Positions 57,816-64,000 of a stretch of DNA of 64,000 bases are shown here, in pieces. This DNA is from Caulobacter sp. NIBR2454 (lineage in GTDB: Bacteria; Pseudomonadota; Alphaproteobacteria; Caulobacterales; Caulobacteraceae), in contig NZ_CP114871.1 of the NCBI RefSeq assembly GCF_027474405.1, positions 620,001-684,000 of the forward strand. The letters run 5' to 3'. The notes beneath the pieces were generated by a model. That model was not told the origin of the DNA. It did not search any database and saw only the letters and a list, made by a program, of their open reading frames with translations. Both the position numbers and the translations under genes were made by a program. Position 1 is the stretch's first letter; every line of letters begins with the position of its first letter.

Positions 57816-59417
57816 ATGAGTGCAGTGAAGTCGTCTACCAAAAAGTCCGCCGCCCGCGCCACCGCCGCCAAGGCCGACGAAGCGCTGAAGGCTACTAACG
57901 AAGCGGCTCTGGTCACCGCAACCCGCGCAATCACCAAGGTCAGCGACCCGCTCGTGGTCCATGCGTGCGCCCGGTCCAAGTTCGAGCACACTGATTTCGG
58001 CCCGGACGGCAACATGCCTGCCGACGCCGTAGCCGAGTACGCGGAGGCGACCGACGTTCTCATCCGCACGAAGTCTCACTCTGCGGCAGGCATCGCCTAC
58101 AAGCTTGCTAGCGCGATGGAGCTGACGGGGGAGTTCGGTTCGAGCACCCCTAGCCCGGAAGAAATCTACGAGACCATCGCGGAGGGTCCTACGACGACCC
58201 GCCTTCTGGCATCGGCTTATCTCGACGCTATGACGCAAGGGCGCGCGCGGCCGGCGCAGCGGCACGATGCCTGGGAATCGGCGTTGACGACCTTCAAGCT
58301 CGCGGACGCCGCTTACGACGCAGCGGCAAAGGCGTACGACGAAAGCTTCGTGGCCGTCCGCGATGATCGACCTGAAGCTCCGGACCTCGCTCGGGAGTTC
58401 GTCAACGGGAAGCCGGGAAATGTCATCCGTCTGGATGCCGTCGACCGACACGTCCGTGACATGGCGCCTGCGGTGGCCGAGCAGGTGAAGTCAACGGTGA
58501 TTGCTCACTGGACCGCCGTAGAGGCGATTGAAGATCGCCACCATTTTTATGAGCGCGAGGAAGAGCAGGAGAACGCGACGCACGCACGATGGCTTGCGCT
58601 CAATGCGGTGATGGAGACACAGGCACCAGACGTCCTAGCGCTGGCGGAGAAGATGCGCCTTTACATCTTGGACTCCCATGGCGTCGACGTGGCCTCTAAG
58701 GAGCAACTCCAGCGACTGCTCAGCGGGGACGAGAAGGTCGAGGCAAAGCAAATGCTCGCGATCTACCGCGACATGCTCGCGATCGCCGATCTTCCTGATC
58801 CCACTCATGGCGTGGCCGCCTTTGACCCAACTGGCTGGCTAAGCGACTTTGAAGTTACGAACGAGTCGCCGTTCTGGTTCGATGATCGTGGCTTCTTCAT
58901 CACGGACGATCAGGGCCTAGCCAAAGACGTTCCCACCGCTTGGCGTGAACTCCCCTCTTGGAAGAGAGAGCAAGTTCACGCGGCGGCTCGAACGCGAGGC
59001 ATGGCTTGGCGCCTCGCCGCAGATGCCATCAAGACATACGCGAACGGGTGGTGGACACCGGACTCCGTCGACACCTTCATGGCTGTGCGGTGGGAGCAGG
59101 CAGACGGCGATGCCCGTAGGCTCGCGTGGGACTATATCGACCTCTCGGGCATCACCTTTGGAGATGGCGACAAGCACACCGGAGAGCGCCGCCAGCCGTT
59201 CGATGCGGCTGCGGTCTCCGCTGCATTCTCTCGTCTCCCTATTCGGAGCACCGCATCACCTGACGGCTCGCTGGTCTGGACCGCCCGCGACTACCGCCTG
59301 AACCAGTTAATCGGGCTCATCGAAGCCAGCTGGTCTGATGAACAGCGCCGGGAGGTGAGGGACCACGCCGCGCAAGCCGATGCCCGCGTTGGCTCCTTCC
59401 TGCACGCCGCCGAATAG
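57816..59417 (+). CDS. Hypothetical protein of 533 residues next to the repressor
   Basis: A 533-residue protein from ATG 57816, with GGAGG upstream. The first 35 residues are basic and Ala-rich (KSSTKKSAARATAAKADEAL). The body is helical, with ASAMELTGEFGSSTPSPEEI, DRHVRDMAPAVAEQVKSTVI and a HFYEREEEQENATHARW motif. The C-terminal third has Trp-rich phrases (GWWTPDSVDTFMAVRWEQAD). No domain is recognised. It is first in the rightward lysogeny-side operon, under an operator shared with the early promoter. It could be a lysogeny or exclusion factor; nothing in the sequence shows it. Confidence 0.7.
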   Translation: MSAVKSSTKKSAARATAAKADEALKATNEAALVTATRAITKVSDPLVVHACARSKFEHTDFGPDGNMPADAVAEYAEATDVLIRTKSHSAAGIAYKLASAMELTGEFGSSTPSPEEIYETIAEGPTTTRLLASAYLDAMTQGRARPAQRHDAWESALTTFKLADAAYDAAAKAYDESFVAVRDDRPEAPDLAREFVNGKPGNVIRLDAVDRHVRDMAPAVAEQVKSTVIAHWTAVEAIEDRHHFYEREEEQENATHARWLALNAVMETQAPDVLALAEKMRLYILDSHGVDVASKEQLQRLLSGDEKVEAKQMLAIYRDMLAIADLPDPTHGVAAFDPTGWLSDFEVTNESPFWFDDRGFFITDDQGLAKDVPTAWRELPSWKREQVHAAARTRGMAWRLAADAIKTYANGWWTPDSVDTFMAVRWEQADGDARRLAWDYIDLSGITFGDGDKHTGERRQPFDAAAVSAAFSRLPIRSTASPDGSLVWTARDYRLNQLIGLIEASWSDEQRREVRDHAAQADARVGSFLHAAE

Positions 59418-59423
59418 CAACCC

Positions 59424-59447
59424 GCCCGCCGGCTACGGCTGGCGGGC
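59424..59447 (+). terminator. Hairpin after the 533-residue gene
   Basis: GCCCGCC (59424-59430) pairs with GGCGGGC (59441-59447), with an inner CC/GG. No T-run follows, so it may act as an attenuator or a 3' end stabiliser. Confidence 0.5.
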
Positions 59448-59519
59448 AATGTTCGCCTTCCGTTCCTGAATCGCGGATAATTGCGACTTTCATCACAACA
59501 CCTAGCTCAGCGAGCCTCC

Positions 59520-59744
59520 ATGTCAGACCTGACCACTGGTACGTTGATTACGAATTACCTCGCCGACACCAAGGCGGCGTCGCGCTGCCGCGTCGAGGCG
59601 GCATTGCAACCAACCGCAGCAAGGTCCGGCCTCGTGAAGGCGGCGGACTACTATGACGCGCGAGCTTCCGCGTGGCTGGACGAGTTGCGCCTGAGACGCG
59701 CGGACAAGGATTTAGACCAACTCGTAAAGGCGCCTGGCAAATGA
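59520..59744 (+). CDS. Small hypothetical protein
   Basis: A 74-residue helical protein from ATG 59520 (DLTTGTLITNYLADTKAASR). Its stop overlaps the next start by 4 bases (ATGA). It is the first of a group of tightly coupled unknown genes before the nuclease and integrase. No family is recognised. Confidence 0.55.
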   Translation: MSDLTTGTLITNYLADTKAASRCRVEAALQPTAARSGLVKAADYYDARASAWLDELRLRRADKDLDQLVKAPGK

Positions 59745-60085
59745 GATCGTCGAATGGTCATACGTCACAACTCGATATCAGCGAGCTCGGCGTCCTCCCG
59801 GCGCAGATCCAGCCGCTTTCCGCCGACGCCCGTCTCGCGCGCGAGTTGGTCAACATCGCTACGACGCACAGCCACGCCTACGCGTGGCCGCTTCCTGAAC
59901 TACGGCGCCAACTGAAGATGGAGGAAGAGTCTGCTGCTCGAATGGCCACCGCCGCCGAGCAGCTCGAAGGCCGACGTCGGCTGGTCGCGATCTGGATCGC
60001 TGGCACGAACGCCAATCGAGCACTCCAGTACGAGGCCGTGTTGCGCGAGCGCACCACCAAAGCTCAGGCGAGGGCGGCGGCATGA
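59741..60085 (+). CDS. Hypothetical protein
   Basis: A 114-residue mostly helical protein from ATG 59741, coupled by ATGA to the gene before and to the gene after. The pattern SADARLARELVNIATTHSHA and KMEEESAARMATAAEQLEGR suggests coiled coil. No function is recognised. Confidence 0.55.
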   Translation: MRSSNGHTSQLDISELGVLPAQIQPLSADARLARELVNIATTHSHAYAWPLPELRRQLKMEEESAARMATAAEQLEGRRRLVAIWIAGTNANRALQYEAVLRERTTKAQARAAA

Positions 60086-60651
60086 TCGGCCAGCAAGACG
60101 ACCGCCGGGTTACCCCCTCGAAAGAGGAAATCCTGGCGATGACCGACGTCGCCGCCGTAGAGCAACTGGTCGATGAGCTCTCGAGCGCTGCGCGGAAGAT
60201 CGAAGTCGATCTGGAGTTCTGCACAGAGGGCAGCGACGACTGGGAAGGCCGCGCTCGCGGGGCCCTGGCTCATCATCGCGTCGCTATCGATCGCCTCCTT
60301 CGACGTAAGCGAGACCTGACCGGCATGCGTGGCCCGTCCAAAGAGGAGGCAAAGGCAGAGAAGGCGGCTCGCAAGGCCGCCAGCGCCGCCGAGGCAGAAG
60401 CCGGCATAGAACGTCGCCGCCTGAGAGAGCAGGCTGCTCAGCGCCAGGCTAACGCAACTGCCGTAGCCGCAGCCGAGAAGACGAAGCGCCAGCTGATCTC
60501 TGCGATCGAGAAAGCGTCGTTCCAGGCGGCGTTCATCGCCGCCGCCGTCGAGCGGTTCACAGCCGAAGAGATGGAAGGGCTTTATCGGAGGGCGACGGAA
60601 ATCCAGGCTGACCGCTTTCGCTCTACGGTCGAACTGGAGCAGGCAGCATGA
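60082..60651 (+). CDS. Hypothetical coiled-coil protein
   Basis: A 189-residue protein. The first 30 residues are low in order, then a long charged helical part (KEEAKAEKAARKAASAAEAE) with Arg- and Lys-rich heptads follows, and a C-terminal amphipathic helix (AAFIAAAVERFTAEEMEGLY). Coiled-coil proteins of this kind often act as structural or DNA-associated factors. No family is recognised. Confidence 0.55.
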   Translation: MIGQQDDRRVTPSKEEILAMTDVAAVEQLVDELSSAARKIEVDLEFCTEGSDDWEGRARGALAHHRVAIDRLLRRKRDLTGMRGPSKEEAKAEKAARKAASAAEAEAGIERRRLREQAAQRQANATAVAAAEKTKRQLISAIEKASFQAAFIAAAVERFTAEEMEGLYRRATEIQADRFRSTVELEQAA

Positions 60652-60881
60652 CGCGTACCCCAAGCGTAGAAGAGCTGAAGTCGCTCTATTTGAAGGTCAT
60701 GCGCAATCTCGTCTGGCTCATGCTGGAGAACTTCCGCCGTCCGAGAGACCCTGCGACGATCTTCGCCCTCGGCCAGGTCGAGGAACAGGTCGTGGCCGTC
60801 ACTAAGGCTCTGAAGGCCTGCGGCCAGGTGCCTGATCCCGAATGGGTCGTCACTCCGCCAATGCCTTCACCAGGTGCTTGA
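60648..60881 (+). CDS. Small hypothetical protein
   Basis: A 77-residue protein from ATG 60648, coupled by ATGA to the gene upstream. Phrases KVMRNLVWLMLENFRRPRDP and GQVEEQVVAVTKALKACGQV are helical. No domain is recognised. Confidence 0.55.
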   Translation: MTRTPSVEELKSLYLKVMRNLVWLMLENFRRPRDPATIFALGQVEEQVVAVTKALKACGQVPDPEWVVTPPMPSPGA

Positions 60882-61321
60882 TGGGGTCGCGCCGGAAGAT
60901 GAGCAGTGAGCGAGTGGCTTCTGAGGCTTACCAAGTGATCGGCGCAATCGCTGATGCTGGCGGATTGTACCAGCACCCCGATGTTGGCCGTGCAATGGAC
61001 TACTTCGACTCAGTTGCGGCCGGGCGTGCAGGCGCGGGAGAAATCCTTCCGTTTGCCCTATCAGCGTCCGCAACGACGGCCGACGCGCCGCCGCCGGCTG
61101 GTAGCACCCTGGAAAAGCTCAGGCTTGTCGCCGTTAAGGCGACCTACGGTGTGACCGATGCAGAGGCCGAGATGCCGTGGTCGGCGAGCGCCATCGCGTC
61201 AATCGACGCCATGGTCCGCGCCGTTGTTGAAGCGCTCAAGCAGCCTAGTGCGCTTTTCGCCGCCGACTTCGACCAGGATATGTGGTGCGAGGCGGTTGAC
61301 GCGATTCTGGAGGGCAGATGA
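60881..61321 (+). CDS. Hypothetical protein
   Basis: A 146-residue protein. ATG 60881 overlaps the previous stop (TGATG); ATG 60899 is the next choice. The pattern ASEAYQVIGAIADAGGLYQH is followed by a Pro/Ala-rich linker, and the C-terminal half has helical SASAIASIDAMVRAVVEALK. No domain is recognised. It is coupled to the nuclease-like gene that follows. Confidence 0.55.
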   Translation: MGSRRKMSSERVASEAYQVIGAIADAGGLYQHPDVGRAMDYFDSVAAGRAGAGEILPFALSASATTADAPPPAGSTLEKLRLVAVKATYGVTDAEAEMPWSASAIASIDAMVRAVVEALKQPSALFAADFDQDMWCEAVDAILEGR

Positions 61322-61716
61322 CTGCCGGGATCGCGGTGGCCGCTGCCGCCTCGATTATCGCCTGCACAGCGCCGGCCGTTCATGACGGCGACACTCTGCG
61401 CTGTGGCGCCGAGAGCGTCCGCCTGTTCGGCGTTGACGCCCCGGAAGTTCGCCGCGGGCAAACACCAGCCGAACCCTACGCGTACGAGGCTCGGGACGAA
61501 CTCGTTCGCCTGACCAGGGGAAGGGTTGGCTGCCGCTTCGTAGAGCGTGACCGATACGGCCGGTTTGTCGGCCGCTGCTGGTCAGACGCCTCCCCGGACC
61601 TCAACGCCGCCATCATCCGCTCCGGCTTCGCTAAGGAGTATCGGCGCTACAGCAAGGGTCGATACGCCGGGCCTGAAAGCGAAGCGCGCTCTGCTCGCCG
61701 GGGGCTCTGGAAGTGA
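61318..61716 (+). CDS. Thermonuclease-like (SNase-fold) secreted protein
   Basis: A 132-residue protein with a short hydrophobic N-terminus (IAVAAAASIIACTAPAV) that may be a lipoprotein or secretion signal; the Cys in IIACTAP is a possible lipobox. The SNase motifs are HDGDTLRCGAESVRLFGVDA, DARDELVRLT-type helix and RDRYGRFVGRCW, with the usual catalytic Arg, Glu and Asp area. Alphaproteobacterial thermonuclease proteins of this size are common in host and prophage DNA. It could damage competing DNA, but the target is not known. Confidence 0.8.
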   Translation: MTAGIAVAAAASIIACTAPAVHDGDTLRCGAESVRLFGVDAPEVRRGQTPAEPYAYEARDELVRLTRGRVGCRFVERDRYGRFVGRCWSDASPDLNAAIIRSGFAKEYRRYSKGRYAGPESEARSARRGLWK

Positions 61717-62123
61717 CCACCGCCCGACAACTGAGCCGCATCGACCGCAGGCCGCGGCCCGATCAGTGGGGTGACGCGGAGCCTATGACCCTTCAGGAGG
61801 CGATTGCGGTCTTCTGGCCCGACGGTCCCCTGAGCGTCAGCAGCCTCCGCGCCGCCATCCGCAAGGGTGACCTGATGCCGGCCATGGTCGCCGGAAAGCA
61901 CTGGGTCACGCCCGCTCAGCTCCGAGCCCTCTTCCAACCGAGAACCAAATGCCCCGCCGATCAAAAGGCCCGCGCCTATATCTCCGCAAGTCGAGGTCGG
62001 ACCGCATCGGCTCGAGCGACGTCTGGGTCATCAGAGACGGCTCGACTGAGATCAGCACAGGATGCGGCGCTGAGAGCCTGCACGGCCCTGATGGGGCGGA
62101 GAGCAAGCTCGCAGACTACATAG
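61713..62123 (+). CDS. Excisionase-like helix-turn-helix protein
   Basis: A 136-residue protein from GTG 61713, overlapping the nuclease stop by 4 bases. The core SLRAAIRKGDLMPAMVAGKH is followed by WVTPAQLRALF, matching the MerR/Xis-type winged helix found just upstream of alphaproteobacterial prophage integrases. The last 175 bases overlap the integrase in another frame; the C-terminal tail is low in quality and may be unimportant. It probably controls integration direction. Confidence 0.65.
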   Translation: MTTARQLSRIDRRPRPDQWGDAEPMTLQEAIAVFWPDGPLSVSSLRAAIRKGDLMPAMVAGKHWVTPAQLRALFQPRTKCPADQKARAYISASRGRTASARATSGSSETARLRSAQDAALRACTALMGRRASSQTT

Positions 62124-63226
62124 CGCTGAAGTGGACGCCGGCGCCGACGGTGCGCAGCGGCGACCCTGAGGCGATCCTCGTGGCCGACGTCCTGGCCTTC
62201 TACGCTCAGCGCAAGGCGCCCAAGCTCGCCGACCCTGTCAGCGCCGCGATCCGAGTCCGGACGCTACTGACCTGGTGGGGCGACAAGACCCTGGCCGACG
62301 TGAAGCTCTCCACCTGCGAGGACTACGTCACCCTTCGGACCACCCAGCCGCTCAAGCAGGCGAAATACGGCGCCGCCTTGGACAAGCGCGTTTCGATCGC
62401 CTGCGCCCGACGTGAGCTTGAGGATCTATCCGCCGCCATCGGCTTCTGGGCCAAGGAGAACCCGCTCGTTCGCCGGCCCATCGTCAGCCTGCCTCCGAAG
62501 AACGAGAGCCCACGCGACGCTCTGACCCGGTCCCAGGCGGCGGCGCTGCTCCTGGCGGCCATGGGCTGGCGCTGGGAGCCCTTCCCGACCGGTAAGCCAA
62601 ACCATGCGGGCATCAAGGGTCGTTGGAAGCGCCTGTCGCTGTCGGCGCGCCTGAACCGGGCGCACCTGCGCCGGTTCGTGCTGATCGGGCTCTACACCGG
62701 CACTCGGCCAGGCGTGATCCCGAAGGTGCTATGGGAAGAGAGCCCGACCCAGGCCTGGACCGATCTCGACAGCGGGACGATCTATCGCCGCGGCAAGAGG
62801 GAGACCGAGCACCGGACCAAGCGCCGGCCACTGGTGAAGATGCCCGACCGGCTCCTGGCTCACATGCGACGCTGGCGCGCCGCCGACCTCGTCGCCCTGG
62901 CTGAACGCCGGGCCGCTGACGAGGCAAAGGGCAGGGAAGGGGCCTCCGATCAGCTGTCGACCGTGCTGCACCATGGTGGCCGTCCAATAGCCGGACGCAT
63001 CCGGCGCGGCTTCGCAGCCCTAGTGCGGGACGCCGCCCTGGACCCTGACATCACCCCTCACTGGATGCGCCACACCTGCTGCACCTGGCTGATGGAAGGC
63101 GGGACCGACCTATGGGAGGCTGCCAAGTACACTGGAATGACGACGAAGACTCTTGAAGACCATTATGGTCATCATCGCCCAGACCATCAGGAAGGTGCCC
63201 GCCGAGCCTTGGGAAGGCCTCGCTGA
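61949..63226 (+). CDS. Tyrosine integrase of the prophage
   Basis: A 425-residue site-specific recombinase. The N-terminal region (PRRSKGPRLYLRKSRSDRIG) is the usual arm-binding domain of this group. A SAM-like core-binding part (160-200) is followed by the catalytic domain. Its first catalytic Arg is in YTGTRPGVIPK, the H-x-x-R is HWMRHTCCTW and the nucleophile Tyr is in LEDHYGHH near the end. It should insert the phage at its attachment site and excise it with the excisionase-like protein. Confidence 0.92.
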   Translation: MPRRSKGPRLYLRKSRSDRIGSSDVWVIRDGSTEISTGCGAESLHGPDGAESKLADYIALKWTPAPTVRSGDPEAILVADVLAFYAQRKAPKLADPVSAAIRVRTLLTWWGDKTLADVKLSTCEDYVTLRTTQPLKQAKYGAALDKRVSIACARRELEDLSAAIGFWAKENPLVRRPIVSLPPKNESPRDALTRSQAAALLLAAMGWRWEPFPTGKPNHAGIKGRWKRLSLSARLNRAHLRRFVLIGLYTGTRPGVIPKVLWEESPTQAWTDLDSGTIYRRGKRETEHRTKRRPLVKMPDRLLAHMRRWRAADLVALAERRAADEAKGREGASDQLSTVLHHGGRPIAGRIRRGFAALVRDAALDPDITPHWMRHTCCTWLMEGGTDLWEAAKYTGMTTKTLEDHYGHHRPDHQEGARRALGRPR

Positions 63227-63559
63227 TTCTATCGCCACCTGTAGTCATCGTTGTGCGCTTGGTTTATCGCGCTCTCTGTACCAGGTTCACCAGAGGCGGA
63301 GCTTTGCTTTGCCACAATCCCCATTCGTACGGCGCGCCGTTTGACTGAGTCTATCCTTGATGCCCCCAACACAGGGATGGGCTGCAACTCGCATAAAGAA
63401 TTCTTTATTTGATTTGGATTTGACAGAACGCCCGCGGCGCCCGAATTAGCGATCAGGCACTCGTCGCCTCCTTTTTTGTCACACCCAGAAGCCCGCATTA
63501 CGGGGGCGCATGGGGCGCTCTGAGCGCCGGGCTACTCCCGGTACGCAAGGAGAGGCAAA
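63227..63559. other. Gap after the integrase, no gene seen
   Basis: About 330 bases with no convincing frame. It contains an AAAGAATTCTTT-like AT-rich palindrome (about 63397-63408) and a 15-base GC hairpin, GGCGCTC T GAGCGCC, at about 63513-63527. The prophage right end (attR) could lie here. No match to the tRNA-Val 3' end longer than eight bases was found by eye. Confidence 0.4.
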
Positions 63560-63676
63560 ATGAGTCGACTTGTCTGTCAGTGGCCGAAAGCGGTGAGCGT
63601 TTGCTCTTATATCCGCTTCCGGCACGGCAAATGGGAAACCGTGGTTTCCCACTGCCGCAGCTATCCGTCTTATTGA
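63560..63676 (+). CDS. Possible 38-residue small protein
   Basis: A short frame with a strong ribosome site (AAGGAGAGGCAAA) before ATG 63560. The peptide includes RFRHGKWETVVSHCRSYPSY at the end, a short pattern with Trp, Cys and aromatic residues that looks more like a protein than random. Its DNA contains the perfect palindrome GGGAAACC-GT-GGTTTCCC at 63633-63650. No family is assigned. Confidence 0.4.
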   Translation: MSRLVCQWPKAVSVCSYIRFRHGKWETVVSHCRSYPSY

Positions 63677-63798
63677 CCTAGGACCGGATAATTGACTTGG
63701 GCGACGAGTGCCACCGACCGCCTTTTGAATCAGAAATCTGCTGATGTCTACTGCGGCGGTTGGCAATTCGGAGCGTGGGTTGGAATTTACGGTCGTGT

Positions 63799-64000
63799 TC
63801 AATCTTTTCTGCGCTTGAGGAGTACAAACGCGCAGAAAGCGCGGCGGTCTTTCTCCTCCGCCGCGTCGAACGCTTCGATAGCCCCCTTCACGGTCTCGAT
63901 GTCCTGCTGGATTTCTGATCGGGCCACTTGGACGTATGGGTCGTAGTCAGCCAAGTGGCGCTTCGCTTGGAGCGCTTTGAATTGGTCCCCATAATCCTGG
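63799..64000 (-). CDS. HEPN-like protein, C-terminal end (runs off the window)
   Basis: A minus-strand frame that ends in TGA at 63801-63799 and continues past the right edge; 66 residues are visible. It is helical: KALQAKRHLADYDPYVQVAR, a Glu/Gln-rich linker and AIEAFDAAEEKDRRAFCAFV with a basic end. The RHLADYDPY-type phrase and the Arg-x-Ala-Phe helix are common at the ends of HEPN-domain proteins in alphaproteobacteria. The start is missing, so this is a pattern-based call. Confidence 0.6.
   Translation of the reverse strand, partial: QDYGDQFKALQAKRHLADYDPYVQVARSEIQQDIETVKGAIEAFDAAEEKDRRAFCAFVLLKRRKD

Larger units (their letters stand above)
25563..63230. mobile_element. Podovirus-like prophage
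   Basis: A contiguous run of phage genes with terminase, portal, capsid, tail and lysis genes, replication genes, Cro/CI switch, excisionase-like gene and integrase. There is a P22-type portal and SU10-type capsid, an adaptor, tail fibre and no tape-measure, tube or sheath genes, pointing to a short-tailed virion. All structural frames are intact. Boundaries are approximate: the left end probably lies at or near tRNA-Val and the right end near the integrase stop, but the att sites were not found. Confidence 0.85.

Noticed and set aside
63280..63295. CAGGTTCA near the integrase as attR matching tRNA-Val
   Set aside because: Only eight bases match the T arm of tRNA-Val, which is expected by chance in this length.
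1..64000. CRISPR array or rRNA genes
   Set aside because: No regularly spaced repeats and no rRNA-like sequence were seen anywhere in the window.

Overview
The window is high-GC alphaproteobacterial DNA. A CpdR-type response regulator, an extensin-like periplasmic protein, the ethylmalonyl-CoA pathway pair (crotonyl-CoA carboxylase/reductase and ethylmalonyl-CoA mutase) and typical intergenic repeats point to Caulobacteraceae (Caulobacter or Phenylobacterium). This assignment rests on recognising families, not on a database search.

Layout: (1) About 1-7207 is the end of an integrative island inserted at the 3' end of a tRNA-Ser(CGA) gene. It carries a tyrosine integrase beside the tRNA, a serine recombinase, an XRE regulator, several unknown genes, and at its left edge an OLD-family ATPase/TOPRIM nuclease followed by a HEPN-like gene that runs off the window. 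That last pair is a candidate defence module. (2) 7208-25562 is ordinary chromosome: two hotdog thioesterases, a metallo-beta-lactamase-fold protein that has lost most metal ligands, a Rieske oxygenase, an M20 peptidase, a GH13 alpha-glucosidase, divergent ccr and ecm/meaA, an MFS transporter, an extensin-like protein, an SDR, a GNAT, a GlsB/YeaQ membrane protein, an MGMT-type DNA repair protein, typA, a probable small RNA, an N-formylglutamate amidohydrolase, cpdR and tRNA-Val(GAC). (3) About 25.6-63.2 kb is a nearly complete short-tailed (podovirus-like) prophage. (4) The last ~0.8 kb holds one tiny possible ORF and the 3' end of another HEPN-like gene.

The prophage has a clear plan. Accessory genes (zinc-ribbon proteins, an SRAP/YedK abasic-site protein, a DUF3606 protein) lie at the left on the plus strand. 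The late block runs leftward from about 51.3 to 29.2 kb: small decoration-like protein, two tandem tRNA-like sequences, small and large terminase, P22-type portal, scaffold-like protein, SU10-type capsid, adaptor, tail fibre and other virion proteins, a virion lysozyme-like protein, holin, GH19-like endolysin, and overlapping Rz/Rz1 spanins. The early block (Cro-like, DnaB helicase, DUF1376-like replication protein) also runs leftward, from 56.8 kb. The lysogeny block runs rightward from 56.9 to 63.2 kb: CI-like repressor, an unknown 533-residue protein, a string of genes joined by 4-nt start/stop overlaps, a secreted nuclease-like protein, an excisionase-like protein and a tyrosine integrase.

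The observations most worth a second look are the OLD ATPase plus HEPN-like pair; the two tandem phage tRNA-like sequences with abnormal arms (one with a CUA-like anticodon); an ~80-nt probable sRNA with an anti-Shine-Dalgarno motif; the CI repressor with both self-cleavage residues replaced; a matching palindrome lying in the -35/-10 spacers of two phage promoters; and the inverted repeat in the ccr/ecm control region.
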